Shown one piece after another: positions 37,137 through 45,431 of a stretch of 64,000 nt of DNA. The position numbers and the translations under genes were made by a program. Within the stretch, counting starts at the first letter, position 1. Every line of letters starts with the position of its first letter. The stretch is from an uncultured Eubacteriales bacterium (GTDB taxonomy: Bacteria; Bacillota; Clostridia; Oscillospirales; Oscillospiraceae): positions 121,600 to 185,599 of the forward strand of contig CASDSM010000005.1 of assembly GCA_949283375.1 (NCBI GenBank). Direction: 5' to 3'. Under the pieces are notes generated by a model, which was not told where the DNA came from, searched no databases, and worked only from the letters and a program-made list of their open reading frames with translations.

Positions 37137-38030
37137 TCAGCCCAGATATTCCGCCGGGTCCACCATCTCGCCGTCGCGCAGGACGGCAAAGTGGAGCCAA
37201 GCCCCCTCGTTGTGCTCGCCCGCGGCGGTCTCCCCCACCGCGCCGATCACCTCGCCGGCGGAGACGGTGTCCCCCTGCTCCACGGCCACATCGGGGTCGA
37301 GGTTGCCGTAGACCGTCATCAGTCCGTCCCCGTGGTTGAGGGTGATGGTGGTGCCGAGCAGGACGTCCTCCCCGACAGAGAGCACCTCCCCGCCGCGCAC
37401 GGCGCAGACCGCATCCCCCACATGGGCGGCGAGGTCCACCCCGTTGTGGGTCCGCCAGTCGCCGAGGGCGGCGTTATAGGTCAGTTCGCTGTCAGAGAAG
37501 GCGGCGACCACCTCTCCCGGCACCGGGCTGGCAAAGCCGGCAGCCTCTTCGGCGGGCTCCTCCGCAGCAGCCGTCTCCTGTGCGGGGGTCTCCTCCGCGG
37601 CGGACACCGCTTCAGCAGGGGCCTCCTCCACAGCGGCTGCCTCCTGCGCCGCGCCGCTCACCATCTCAGACGGAGTCTCTGCGGCGGTCTCCTCTGCGGC
37701 GGGAACTTCCGGGGCGGTCTCCGCGGCGTGCTCCTCTGCCGCGGCCTCCTGCGCCGCCGTCTCCGCCTCAGCAGCAGCCCGGGCGCGCTCCTCTGCCTCG
37801 GCGATCGCGTCCGCGACCTGCTCCACCTCCGATGCGCCGGCGGCTTCCCGGGCTGGGACCTCCACCTCGGCGGTGGCGGAGACCGTCTGTCCGCTCAGAT
37901 CCTCCGTCGCCAGATGATACAGATAATAGCCGGAACCGCCGATGGCCATCACACACAGCAAGAGCACCATGTAAAAGCCCTTCCCCATCAGGAAATCGCC
38001 GATCCGGCTCCAGATTTTGGATCTCTTCAT
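37137..38030 (-). CDS. SpoIIQ-like membrane-anchored M23 (LytM) protein
   Basis: 297 residues. One membrane helix at about 19-38 (MVLLLCVMAIGGSGYYLYHL), then ~120 residues of Ala/Glu-rich low-complexity spacer, then an M23 domain (about 180-297). Zinc ligands are kept: His and Asp in THNGVDLAAH and the last His in AWLHFAVL. In active M23 enzymes the last motif is HxH; here the first His (the catalytic base) is Trp, so peptidase activity is doubtful. This layout fits SpoIIQ, the forespore half of the SpoIIQ-SpoIIIAH channel, some of which are inactive. A cell-separation role is also possible. Start at 38030 has GGAGGT 4 bases upstream. The gap to mutY holds only a promoter. Confidence 0.75.
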   Translation of the reverse strand: MKRSKIWSRIGDFLMGKGFYMVLLLCVMAIGGSGYYLYHLATEDLSGQTVSATAEVEVPAREAAGASEVEQVADAIAEAEERARAAAEAETAAQEAAAEEHAAETAPEVPAAEETAAETPSEMVSGAAQEAAAVEEAPAEAVSAAEETPAQETAAAEEPAEEAAGFASPVPGEVVAAFSDSELTYNAALGDWRTHNGVDLAAHVGDAVCAVRGGEVLSVGEDVLLGTTITLNHGDGLMTVYGNLDPDVAVEQGDTVSAGEVIGAVGETAAGEHNEGAWLHFAVLRDGEMVDPAEYLG

Positions 38031-38204
38031 GCCAACCTCCAGCCTCTCCGCACGGGGGCTCCCGTGCGGTGCCGCTCTTTTGCGGCGGGCGGCGCGCCGA
38101 GCTTCCGGGCCGGAACGTCTCCGGTCCCTTCGCCTCTCAGTATGGACGGCGCGCGGGGCAGATATTCCTCTTTTTCCAGGTTTTCCTGCGATGGAGGGCG
38201 AGAC

Positions 38205-38233
38205 TTGCGTCTTTGCCCCGGGCACAGTATAAT
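38205..38233 (+). promoter_or_regulatory. Promoter of mutY
   Basis: TTGCGT (38205-38210), 17-base spacer, TATAAT (38228-38233). The 5' leader is only about 13 bases. Confidence 0.7.
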
Positions 38234-38252
38234 ATTCTTCGAGGTGAACGCC

Positions 38253-39341
38253 ATGAACGCCAACGCGCCCCGGACAGACGGGGCTCTGGACGGCATCGTC
38301 TTTCCCCTGCTGGTCTGGTTCCGCGAGCACGCGCGAGCGCTGCCCTGGCGCAGCGACCCGCAGCCATATCGGGTCTGGATCTCAGAGATCATGCTCCAGC
38401 AGACCAGAGTGGCCGCCGTGCTGGGCTATTTCGCCCGCTTTACCGAGCGGCTGCCCACCGTGCGCGATCTGGCGGAGGTGGATGAGGAGGAGCTGCTCAA
38501 GCTCTGGCAGGGGCTCGGATACTACAACCGCGCGCGCAACCTGCAAAAGGCGGCGCGGCAGATCATGGAGCGCTTCGGCGGCGTCTTTCCCGACCGGTAT
38601 GAGGACATTCTCACCCTCGCCGGGGTGGGGGAGTATACCGCCGGGGCGGTCGCGTCCATCGCCTTCGGCCAGGCGGTCCCCGCGGTGGACGGGAACGTGC
38701 TGCGCGTCGTCTGCCGGGTGACGGGGGACGCGCGCCCGATCGACGCCCCGGAGACAAAACGCGCCGTGCGCGGGGCCCTCGCGGCGGTCATCCCGCTGGA
38801 CTTTCCCGGCCAGTTCAATCAGGCGCTCATGGAGCTGGGCGCCCTCATCTGCCTGCCCAACGGCGCGCCGCTGTGCGACCGCTGTCCCCTCGCCGGCCAG
38901 TGCCGCGCGCATCAGGAGGGGCGGACGGATACGCTGCCGGTCCGGCTGCCCAAGCGGGCGCGCCGGCTGGCGGCAGGGACGGTCTACCTGATCTTCTCCG
39001 CCGGGCGGGTCGCCCTGCGCAAGCGGCCGGGGCGCGGCCTGCTCGCCGGTCTCTGGGAATACCCCCATACGCTGGAGGGGGAGGACCCCGCCGCCTGGGG
39101 CCTGCCGCTGGCGGACGCACAGCGGGCCGGGCGCGGGCGGCACATCTTCACCCACATCGAGTGGCAGATGGAGGGCCGCGCGCTCGAGCTGGGCGCGGAC
39201 GCCGTCCTGCCCGACGGCTGGGTCTGGGCGGACCGGGCCGCCCTCCACGGCACCTACGCCGTGCCCAACGCCTTTTCCGCCTTTCGGGCGGAGGTGGAGG
39301 CGCATCTGACCGGTCCGACGGAGGGAGGCGGGATGCGATGA
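38253..39341 (+). CDS. mutY: A/G-specific adenine DNA glycosylase
   Basis: 362 residues. Helix-hairpin-helix LAGVGEYTAGAVASIA, catalytic Glu in SEIMLQQTRV and Asp in AVDGNVLRV, and a [4Fe-4S] cluster with spacing C-x6-C-x2-C-x5-C in CLPNGAPLCDRCPLAGQC. A C-terminal NUDIX-like 8-oxoG-recognition domain (RPGRGLLAGLWEYP) follows. It removes adenine mispaired with 8-oxoguanine. ATG at 38253 with GAGGTGA upstream. Its stop overlaps the next ATG as ATGA, so the radical SAM gene is coupled. Confidence 0.95.
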   Translation: MNANAPRTDGALDGIVFPLLVWFREHARALPWRSDPQPYRVWISEIMLQQTRVAAVLGYFARFTERLPTVRDLAEVDEEELLKLWQGLGYYNRARNLQKAARQIMERFGGVFPDRYEDILTLAGVGEYTAGAVASIAFGQAVPAVDGNVLRVVCRVTGDARPIDAPETKRAVRGALAAVIPLDFPGQFNQALMELGALICLPNGAPLCDRCPLAGQCRAHQEGRTDTLPVRLPKRARRLAAGTVYLIFSAGRVALRKRPGRGLLAGLWEYPHTLEGEDPAAWGLPLADAQRAGRGRHIFTHIEWQMEGRALELGADAVLPDGWVWADRAALHGTYAVPNAFSAFRAEVEAHLTGPTEGGGMR

Positions 39342-40213
39342 TCTGCAATCTCTGTCCCCGCCGCTGCGGCGCGGTGCGCACCGGGACGGAGGCGGGCGGC
39401 TACTGCCGGATGCCCTCCCTCCCCGTCCTCGCGCGCGGCGCCCTGCACCACTGGGAGGAGCCGCCCATCTCGGGCACGCGCGGGTCGGGGACCGTCTTCT
39501 TCTCCGGCTGCCCGCTCCGCTGCGTCTTCTGCCAGAACAGCGAGATCAGCCAGGACGGCTTCGGCAAGCCGGTCACCCCGCAGCGGGTGCGGGAGATCTG
39601 CCTGGAGCTGATCGCCCAGGGGGCGCACAACATCAACTTTGTCACCCCCACCCACTACGCCCATGTGATCGCCCGGGTGCTCCGCACCCCCCTCGGCGTG
39701 CCGGTGGTGTACAACACCGGGGGCTACGAGCGCCTGGAGACCCTGCGCGCCCTGGAGGGGAAGGTAGACATCTACCTCCCCGACCTGAAATACGCCGATG
39801 ACCGCGACGCCCTGCGCTACAGCGGGGCGGGGGACTATGTGGAGACCGCCCAGGCCGCCATCCGGGAGATGGTGCGCCAGACCGGGCCGTACCAGCTGGA
39901 CGCGGACGGGCTGCTCACGCGCGGCGTCGTCATCCGCCACCTGATCCTGCCCGGCAAGCTCCCGGCGGCCCGGGCGGTGATGGACTGGGTGGCGGAGACC
40001 TTCCCGCCCGGGACGGTGCTCTTCTCCCTCATGAGCCAGTACCTCCCCTGCGCTCGGGCGGCGGAGTTTCCCGAGCTGAACCGCCGCCTGCGCTCCGGCG
40101 AGCGCCGGGCCGCGAGGGCCTACATGGAAAATCTGGGGCTGGAGGGCTTCACCCAGGAGCCGGAGTCCGCCCGGAACGAATATATCCCTCCCTTCGATCT
40201 GACGGGAGTCTGA
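39338..40213 (+). CDS. Radical SAM protein, PflX/PflA-like
   Basis: 291 residues. The radical SAM cluster motif C-x3-C-x2-C appears as GCPLRCVFCQNSEIS. The N-terminus has an extra Cys set (CNLCPRRCGAVR, GGYC) seen in the COG1313/PflX family. These are related to pyruvate formate-lyase activases, but their substrate is not established. No glycyl-radical enzyme gene is in the window. Starts within the mutY stop and ends 15 bases before the NUDIX gene, so the three are one operon. Confidence 0.88.
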   Translation: MICNLCPRRCGAVRTGTEAGGYCRMPSLPVLARGALHHWEEPPISGTRGSGTVFFSGCPLRCVFCQNSEISQDGFGKPVTPQRVREICLELIAQGAHNINFVTPTHYAHVIARVLRTPLGVPVVYNTGGYERLETLRALEGKVDIYLPDLKYADDRDALRYSGAGDYVETAQAAIREMVRQTGPYQLDADGLLTRGVVIRHLILPGKLPAARAVMDWVAETFPPGTVLFSLMSQYLPCARAAEFPELNRRLRSGERRAARAYMENLGLEGFTQEPESARNEYIPPFDLTGV

Positions 40214-40228
40214 CAAGGAGGCAGCGAC

Positions 40229-40774
40229 ATGAACCTGAAGGAACAACAGCTCTCTTACGAGTACAAATTCAAAGGCCGCATTGTCAAGCTGCGGGTGGAC
40301 CGCGCGCGCCTGCCTGACGGGCAGGAGGTAGGCCGCGAGGTGATCGAGCACCCCGGCGGCGTCACCGTGGCCGCACTCACGGAGGAAAACGAGCTGCTCT
40401 TCGTCCGCCAGTTCCGCTATCCCTTCCAGTGCGAGACGCTGGAGCTCCCCGCCGGCAAGCTCGAGCCGGGAGAGGACCCCTTCGAGGCGATGAAGCGCGA
40501 GCAGGAGGAGGAGACGGGCACCTGGTCGGAGCAGTATGTCTTTCTCGGGGAGATCTACCCCACTCCCGGCTACTGCAATGAGATCCTCCGCCTCTGGGCC
40601 TGCCGCATCTCGGGCACCCGCCAGATGCACCTGGACGAGGACGAGTTCCTCGAGGTGGAGCGCATCCCGCTGGAGACGGCCTATCAGATGGCGCTTGCCA
40701 ATCAGCTCCCCGACGCGAAGACCCAGCTCGGCGTGCTGCGCACCTGGGCGCTCGTGCAGCAGGGGGCACTCTGA
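40229..40774 (+). CDS. nudF: ADP-ribose pyrophosphatase (NUDIX hydrolase)
   Basis: 181 residues. The full Nudix box GX5EX7REUXEEXGU is present as GKLEPGEDPFEAMKREQEEE followed by TG. The preceding HPGGVTVAALTEENELLFVR and YPTPGYCNEILRLWAC match ADP-ribose pyrophosphatases. It hydrolyses ADP-ribose to AMP and ribose 5-phosphate. AAGGAGG 9 bases upstream. Substrate by family only. Confidence 0.9.
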   Translation: MNLKEQQLSYEYKFKGRIVKLRVDRARLPDGQEVGREVIEHPGGVTVAALTEENELLFVRQFRYPFQCETLELPAGKLEPGEDPFEAMKREQEEETGTWSEQYVFLGEIYPTPGYCNEILRLWACRISGTRQMHLDEDEFLEVERIPLETAYQMALANQLPDAKTQLGVLRTWALVQQGAL

Positions 40775-40962
40775 GCCGCCGCCCCGGCGCAAACGTTCCC
40801 ATTTTGCCCGATTCCGCCGTTCAGCCCCCCTTTTCGCCCCCTTTGACGGCGGCGCGCGTCCGGCGCGGAGGGCAGAGCGTGAAATTTTAGACAAAGAACG
40901 CCCTGCCGCCCGCCCCGAATTGGATAGTTCGCCAAAAATAATGCCGATAATCCGATTCTTTA

Positions 40963-41006
40963 TTTACTTTTCCCAGCATTTTGCTTATACTGTTATTTGT
41001 TATAAT
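40963..41006 (+). promoter_or_regulatory. Promoter region of the oxaloacetate-decarboxylase-type operon
   Basis: TTTACT (40963-40968), 17-base spacer, TATACT (40986-40991); a second, perfect TATAAT lies at 41001-41006 without a good -35. The 283-base gap after the NUDIX gene is AT-rich in its last 120 bases and holds no gene. Confidence 0.6.
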
Positions 41007-41057
41007 CTGTTTTCCATTGCCTGAAATTAGGAAAGAGACAACTTCGGAGGTGTACGT

Positions 41058-42443
41058 ATGCGCGTGCAATTGACTGAAACCGTACTGCGTGATGCAAACC
41101 AGTCCCTGATCGCCACCCGTCTGCCCTATGACAAGTATGAGCCCATCCTCTCCACCATGGACAAGGCCGGCTATTACTCCGTCGAGTGCTGGGGCGGCGC
41201 TACCTTTGACTCCTGCCTGCGCTATCTGCATGAGGACCCCTGGGCCCGCCTGCGCGGCATCCGGAAGAACATGCCCAACACCAAGCTGCAGATGCTCCTG
41301 CGCGGCCAGAACCTGCTGGGCTACAAGCACTATCCGGACGACATCGTGACCAAGTTCGTCGAGCTGTCCGTCAAGAACGGCATCGACATCATCCGCATCT
41401 TTGACGCGCTCAACGACTTCCGCAACATCAAGACCGCCTTCGAGGCCGCCAAGAAGTTCGGCGCCACCGCCTCCGGCTGCATCTCCTACACCCAGAGCCC
41501 GGTGCACACCGTGGCCAAGTATGTCGAGATGTGCAAGGAGCTCCAGCAGATGGGCTTTGACACCATCTGCCTGAAGGACATGGCGGGCACGATGGGCCCG
41601 CAGGAGGCCTATGACCTCATCTCCGGCGTGAAGGACGCGGTGGGCGACATGCCCATCATCCTGCACACCCACTGCACCACCGGCATGGCCTATATGACCT
41701 ATATGAAGGCCATCGAGGCGGGCATCGACGTGATCGACACCGCCACCTCCTGCTTCTCCGGCGGCACCAGCCAGCCGGCCACCGAGACGATGCACTTCGC
41801 CCTGCAGCAGATGGGCATCGAGGACGGCCTGGAGGAGCGGGTGCTCAAGCAGGTCAACGACTTCTTCAAGCCCATCAAGGAGGCCTATGTGGCCGACGGC
41901 ACCCTGAACCCCAAGAGCCTGGCCACCGACTCCAACGCTCTGGTCTACAAGGTCCCCGGCGGCATGCTCTCCAACATGATCGCCAACCTCACCGACATGG
42001 GCGCGATGGACAAGTTCGACGCCGCCCTCACCGAGATCCCCAAGGTGCGCAAGGACCTGGGCTATCCCCCGCTGGTCACTCCGCTGAGCCAGATGGTGGG
42101 CAACCAGGCGGTCACCAACGTGCTCGTCGGCGAGCCGTACAAGCAGATCTCCAACGAGATCAAGGCCTACTTCCACGGCGAGTATGGCATCGCCCCCGCC
42201 CCGGTGAGCCAGGAGCTGGCCAAGAAGATCCTCGGCGACCAGCAGCCCATCGACTGCCGCACCGTGGACGCGCGTAAGAACACCGTCTGGGCGGACGCCG
42301 CGGCGGAGCTGGGCGACCTGGCCCGCAGTGAGGAAGATGTGATGAGCTATATCTGCTTCCCGAAGCAGGCGAAGGACTATTTCCAGTACCGCAAAGAGCA
42401 GGAGGAGCGCACCTGCACCTATACGCTGGAAGCCCTGGATTGA
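41058..42443 (+). CDS. oadA: Oxaloacetate decarboxylase alpha-type carboxyltransferase subunit
   Basis: 461 residues. Carboxyltransferase TIM barrel of the OadA/pyruvate-carboxylase-CT/5S group: TETVLRDANQSLIATRL (metal Asp), carboxylated Lys in CLKDMAGTMGPQEA, and metal His pair in ILHTHCTTGMAY. The C-terminal part (PPLVTPLSQMVGNQAV) is the PYC_OADA domain. Unlike single-chain OadA it has no biotin domain; the carrier is a separate gene two ORFs downstream. It transfers CO2 between oxaloacetate (or methylmalonyl-CoA) and biotin; which reaction it serves is open because no beta subunit is seen. GGAGGTG site upstream. Confidence 0.92.
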   Translation: MRVQLTETVLRDANQSLIATRLPYDKYEPILSTMDKAGYYSVECWGGATFDSCLRYLHEDPWARLRGIRKNMPNTKLQMLLRGQNLLGYKHYPDDIVTKFVELSVKNGIDIIRIFDALNDFRNIKTAFEAAKKFGATASGCISYTQSPVHTVAKYVEMCKELQQMGFDTICLKDMAGTMGPQEAYDLISGVKDAVGDMPIILHTHCTTGMAYMTYMKAIEAGIDVIDTATSCFSGGTSQPATETMHFALQQMGIEDGLEERVLKQVNDFFKPIKEAYVADGTLNPKSLATDSNALVYKVPGGMLSNMIANLTDMGAMDKFDAALTEIPKVRKDLGYPPLVTPLSQMVGNQAVTNVLVGEPYKQISNEIKAYFHGEYGIAPAPVSQELAKKILGDQQPIDCRTVDARKNTVWADAAAELGDLARSEEDVMSYICFPKQAKDYFQYRKEQEERTCTYTLEALD

Positions 42444-42457
42444 TATAGGAGGGCAGA

Positions 42458-42784
42458 ATGAACATTCTCTTCATGCAGGACGGCCAGATCTCCGGCATCG
42501 TCGTGCTGGCAGTGCTGCTGGTGATCGTGCTGGCCGTCGTGCTCATCTCCCGTTCCCGTTCGGCCAAGGAAAACCAGGAGGCCGCGCTGGCGGCGGCCAA
42601 CGCCTTCCCCGAGGCGCCCGCCCCCGCCGCCGAGCCCGCCCGGCTGGCCCGCGGCTCCTGCGGCGGCGTCATGCTGTTTGATGTGCCCGACCGCACGGCG
42701 GCGATGGTGATGTGCATTGTCGCCGACGAGCTCCAGCTCCCCCTCAACGAGCTGCGCTTCATTTCCATCCAGGAGTTAAAGTAA
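42458..42784 (+). CDS. Small membrane subunit, OadG-like
   Basis: 108 residues. One membrane helix at about 13-31 (GIVVLAVLLVIVLAVVLI), then a Lys/Ala/Pro-rich linker, then a conserved tail AAMVMCIVADELQLPLNELR ending FISIQELK, as in OadG-related proteins next to clostridial decarboxylase genes. It probably anchors the complex or assists its zinc- or biotin-dependent step. It is set 14 bases after oadA and 1 base before the biotin carrier gene. Confidence 0.75.
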   Translation: MNILFMQDGQISGIVVLAVLLVIVLAVVLISRSRSAKENQEAALAAANAFPEAPAPAAEPARLARGSCGGVMLFDVPDRTAAMVMCIVADELQLPLNELRFISIQELK

Positions 42785-42785
42785 G

Positions 42786-43187
42786 ATGAAATACAGAGTG
42801 ACTCTCAACGGCCGCGTCTACGAGGTCATCGTGGAGCGGGGCCAGGCCATCCTGGCCGATGAGTATGAGGCCGCCGCTCCCGCCCCTGCCGCTGCTCCCG
42901 CCGCCGCTGCTCCTGCGGCCGCTCCCTCTGCCGCCCCTGCCGCAGCCGCCGCCCCCGCCGCGCCGCTGGCCTCCGGCCAACCGGTCACCGCTCCGCTGCC
43001 CGGCACCGTCGTCGCCATCAAGGTCAGCGCCGGCCAGTCCGTGCGCAGCGGCGAGATCCTCGCCGTCATCGAGGCGATGAAGATGGAGACCGAGGTCCTC
43101 GCCCCGAAGGACGGCCTGGTTGCCCAGGTGGTCGCCACTCAGGGCGCCTCCGTCAAGACGGGCGACCCGCTCGTCATCCTGAGCTGA
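42786..43187 (+). CDS. Biotin carboxyl carrier protein
   Basis: 133 residues. A short N-terminal fold (MKYRVTLNGRVYEVIVERG), an Ala/Pro linker of about 50 residues, and a biotinyl domain with the biotin Lys in VIEAMKMETEV. The linker is a flexible arm between carboxyltransferase and acceptor, as in the gamma/1.3S subunits of decarboxylases and transcarboxylases. It is the last gene of the operon, before a strong terminator. Confidence 0.93.
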   Translation: MKYRVTLNGRVYEVIVERGQAILADEYEAAAPAPAAAPAAAAPAAAPSAAPAAAAAPAAPLASGQPVTAPLPGTVVAIKVSAGQSVRSGEILAVIEAMKMETEVLAPKDGLVAQVVATQGASVKTGDPLVILS

Positions 43188-43203
43188 CGCACAGCACCAA
43201 AAA

Positions 43204-43247
43204 CCGCCCGGCAGAGGGAGTAGCTCTCCCCCTGCCGGGCGTTTTTT
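43204..43247 (+). terminator. Terminator of the decarboxylase operon
   Basis: Stem CGCCCGGCAG-AGGGAG with CTCCCC-CTGCCGGGCG (43205-43241), five-base loop, followed by six T residues. Confidence 0.92.
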
Positions 43248-43281
43248 CCTGCTCTCTCCGCCTCTCTGCGGCCGGAGGGAC

Positions 43282-43319
43282 AAAATTTGCCGGGGCGGCT
43301 GGGCCGCTCCCGGCATTTT
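43282..43319 (-). terminator. Terminator of the DUF47/PiT operon
   Basis: Imperfect inverted repeat 43282-43299 with 43303-43319 (AAAATGCCGG against CCGGCA-ATTTT on the minus strand), ending in an ATTTT run, about 35-70 bases after the DUF47 stop. Confidence 0.65.
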
Positions 43320-43351
43320 GGCTGTCTGGGACCTTCTCCCCGCGCAGGGGA

Positions 43352-43981
43352 TCAGGTGTTGTTCATCATCGCGCTCTCAACGGCGTCGGCGACGTGCTCG
43401 CAGGCGTCGGCGCACTTCTCCAGGTAGTTGTAGATCTCGCGCCAGGCGATGACGGTGAGCGGGTCGGTGCAGGTGGCGTGGAGGTTGCGCATGCTGCGGA
43501 TATAGAGCTTGTCCGCCTCGCCCTCCATGCTGTTGACCTCGATGATGTGCTGGTAGAGCTCCTTCGGGTCGGACTTGAAGTTGGGGAACTCCTCCATCAT
43601 CGCTTTCACCGCCTCGCAGCAGCGCACCACCAGGTCCGCCATCGGCAGGGCGTCCGGCTGGATCTCCTGGATGTTGTTGTAGTAGATGCGGATGATGACG
43701 TCCTCCAGCTTGTCCGTCACCTCGTCGATGTTGCGGCTGATGTCCATGATGTCCTCCCGCTCGATCGGGGTGATGAAGGCCTTCACCAGGGCGTTGAGCA
43801 GCTCATGGCGCTGCTGGTCCGCCTTGTGCTCGATGGCGTGGATGTCCTGCAGCTGCTGGTCGATGAGCTGGGGGTCAAAGTGCTCGAACACCTCGCGCAG
43901 CATGCTCGCGGCCTGCACGGCGGAGTCGGCACAGGCGACAAAGTTATCGAAATAGAAGTTGTCCTGCTTCTTTTTGAACAT
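43352..43981 (-). CDS. DUF47 (PhoU-like) phosphate transport regulator
   Basis: 209 residues, all-helical PhoU-like protein of the UPF0111/DUF47 family: NFVACADSAVQAASML, HAIEHKADQQRHELLNALVK, FITPIEREDIMDISRNIDEV. Glu/Asp/His clusters of the PhoU metal-binding type are present. It normally controls the activity of the PiT transporter encoded upstream; spacing is 66 bases, same direction. Confidence 0.92.
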   Translation of the reverse strand: MFKKKQDNFYFDNFVACADSAVQAASMLREVFEHFDPQLIDQQLQDIHAIEHKADQQRHELLNALVKAFITPIEREDIMDISRNIDEVTDKLEDVIIRIYYNNIQEIQPDALPMADLVVRCCEAVKAMMEEFPNFKSDPKELYQHIIEVNSMEGEADKLYIRSMRNLHATCTDPLTVIAWREIYNYLEKCADACEHVADAVESAMMNNT

Positions 43982-44047
43982 AGTAATCTCTCCTTTTCTC
44001 CCGGCCTCCAGACCGGGGCGGCATTCACTGAGGTCTGGCGGCTGGGA

Positions 44048-45100
44048 TCAGAAGATGGCCATGAACAGCTTGGCCATGACGAAGCTGATCAGTCCGCAGC
44101 CGGGGAAGGTGCAGATCCAGGTGAGCATCATGTCCTTCACCACGCCATAGTTGATGGCGGACAGGCGCTTGACCGCGCCGACGCCCATGATTGCGCTGGT
44201 CTTGGTGTGGGTGGTGGAGACCGGGATACCGAACACGCTGGAGATCAGCAGGCAGAGGGCCGCCGCCAGGTCGGCGGAAAAGCCCTGATACTTCTCCAGG
44301 TGGACCATATCCATTCCCACCGACTTGATGATCTTCTCGCCGCCCACGCTGGTGCCGACGCCCATGATGACGCTGCACAGCAGCATCATCCACACCGGGA
44401 TCACCGCGCCGGAGACGGAGTCCTGCCCGTGGCAGAAGGCCATGCCGAGGAAGAGGACGCCGATGAACTTCTGGCCGTCCTGCGCGCCGTGCATAAAGCT
44501 CATCGCCGCCGCGCCAAAGATCTGCGCGCCCTGGAAGGCCTTGTTTGTCTTGCGCCGGTCCATCCGGTAGCAGATGACGGTGACCAGCTTGCACACGCCC
44601 CAGCCGATGGCGAAGCCGATGAGCAGGCTGAGCACCAGTCCGTAGAGCACCTTGGCCCACTCGTCCATGTTCACGCCCTCCGGGCCGTTGTGTATGGCGA
44701 GGGCGGAGCCGGTCAGGCCGGCGATCAGGCTGTGGCTCTCACTGGTGGGAATGCCGAAGTAGGAGGCCCCCACGCTGTAGACCACGATGGAGAAGAGGGC
44801 CGCACAGAGCGCGATGAGCGCCTCCTGGGTGTTGCCGCCGAAGTCCACCATGTTGGTGATGGTGGAGGCGACCGAGCTGTTGATCTGGGTCATAATGAGC
44901 ACACCGAGGAAGTTGAACACGGCGCTCATCCAGATGGCGGAGCGCACCTTCATGCAGCGGGTGCTGATGCAGGTGGCGATCGCGTTGGGCGCGTCCGTCC
45001 AGCCGTTGACGAAGATGACCCCCAGTGTGAGGAGGACCGTCACCGTCAGGACGGGGTTGCTCATCATGGATTGGATAAAATCTGAGAAGGTTACATCCAT
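44048..45100 (-). CDS. pit: Inorganic phosphate transporter, PiT family
   Basis: 350 residues with about ten membrane helices. Both copies of the family motif are present: VNGWTDAPNAIATCISTR near the N-terminus and MSFMHGAQDGQKFIG with IPVSTTHTKTSAIMGVG in the second half. It imports phosphate, driven by cations. The ATG at 45100 has GGGGAG upstream; the open frame to 45283 runs over the leader and is not coding. Co-transcribed with the DUF47 gene. Confidence 0.94.
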   Translation of the reverse strand: MDVTFSDFIQSMMSNPVLTVTVLLTLGVIFVNGWTDAPNAIATCISTRCMKVRSAIWMSAVFNFLGVLIMTQINSSVASTITNMVDFGGNTQEALIALCAALFSIVVYSVGASYFGIPTSESHSLIAGLTGSALAIHNGPEGVNMDEWAKVLYGLVLSLLIGFAIGWGVCKLVTVICYRMDRRKTNKAFQGAQIFGAAAMSFMHGAQDGQKFIGVLFLGMAFCHGQDSVSGAVIPVWMMLLCSVIMGVGTSVGGEKIIKSVGMDMVHLEKYQGFSADLAAALCLLISSVFGIPVSTTHTKTSAIMGVGAVKRLSAINYGVVKDMMLTWICTFPGCGLISFVMAKLFMAIF

Positions 45101-45254
45101 ATTTTTCTCGTCTCCCCAAGCAATTCCGGGGCGCGCGGCAAAAAAAGAGCAGAACTCTCGCTGACGAAAATCCCGCTCCTCCTCTGTACAGGGCGCTCCT
45201 TGCCCCGGTCTGTTTGATTCGCGCCGGAATTTCTTTCTGTCCTCCGGCTTTTTT

Positions 45255-45283
45255 AGCATAGCAGAAAGTGTAAACTTTGTCAA
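45255..45283 (-). promoter_or_regulatory. Promoter of the PiT/DUF47 operon
   Basis: Minus strand TTGACA (45278-45283), 17-base spacer, TATGCT (45255-45260). A ~150-base leader follows before the pit ATG; no PHO-box-like repeat was recognised. Confidence 0.8.
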
Positions 45284-45377
45284 TCAATTTCGCAGAACAG
45301 GTAACTTTTTTGTAAATAGTGTAATATTTGTAAAGTGGAATGAATCAGATTTTTCATGAATTGCGCCCGAGGAGGCT

Positions 45378-45418
45378 AAAAGAGACCGCCGGATGCAGGA
45401 TTTCCGGCAGTCTCTTTT
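45378..45418. terminator. Terminator after the M16 peptidase gene
   Basis: AAAAGAGACTGCCGGA pairs with TCCGGCGGTCTCTTTT (minus strand; one G-U), loop of about 9. A-run and T-run on both flanks make it potentially bidirectional. Confidence 0.88.
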
Positions 45419-45431
45419 GTCAAAACGGGCC

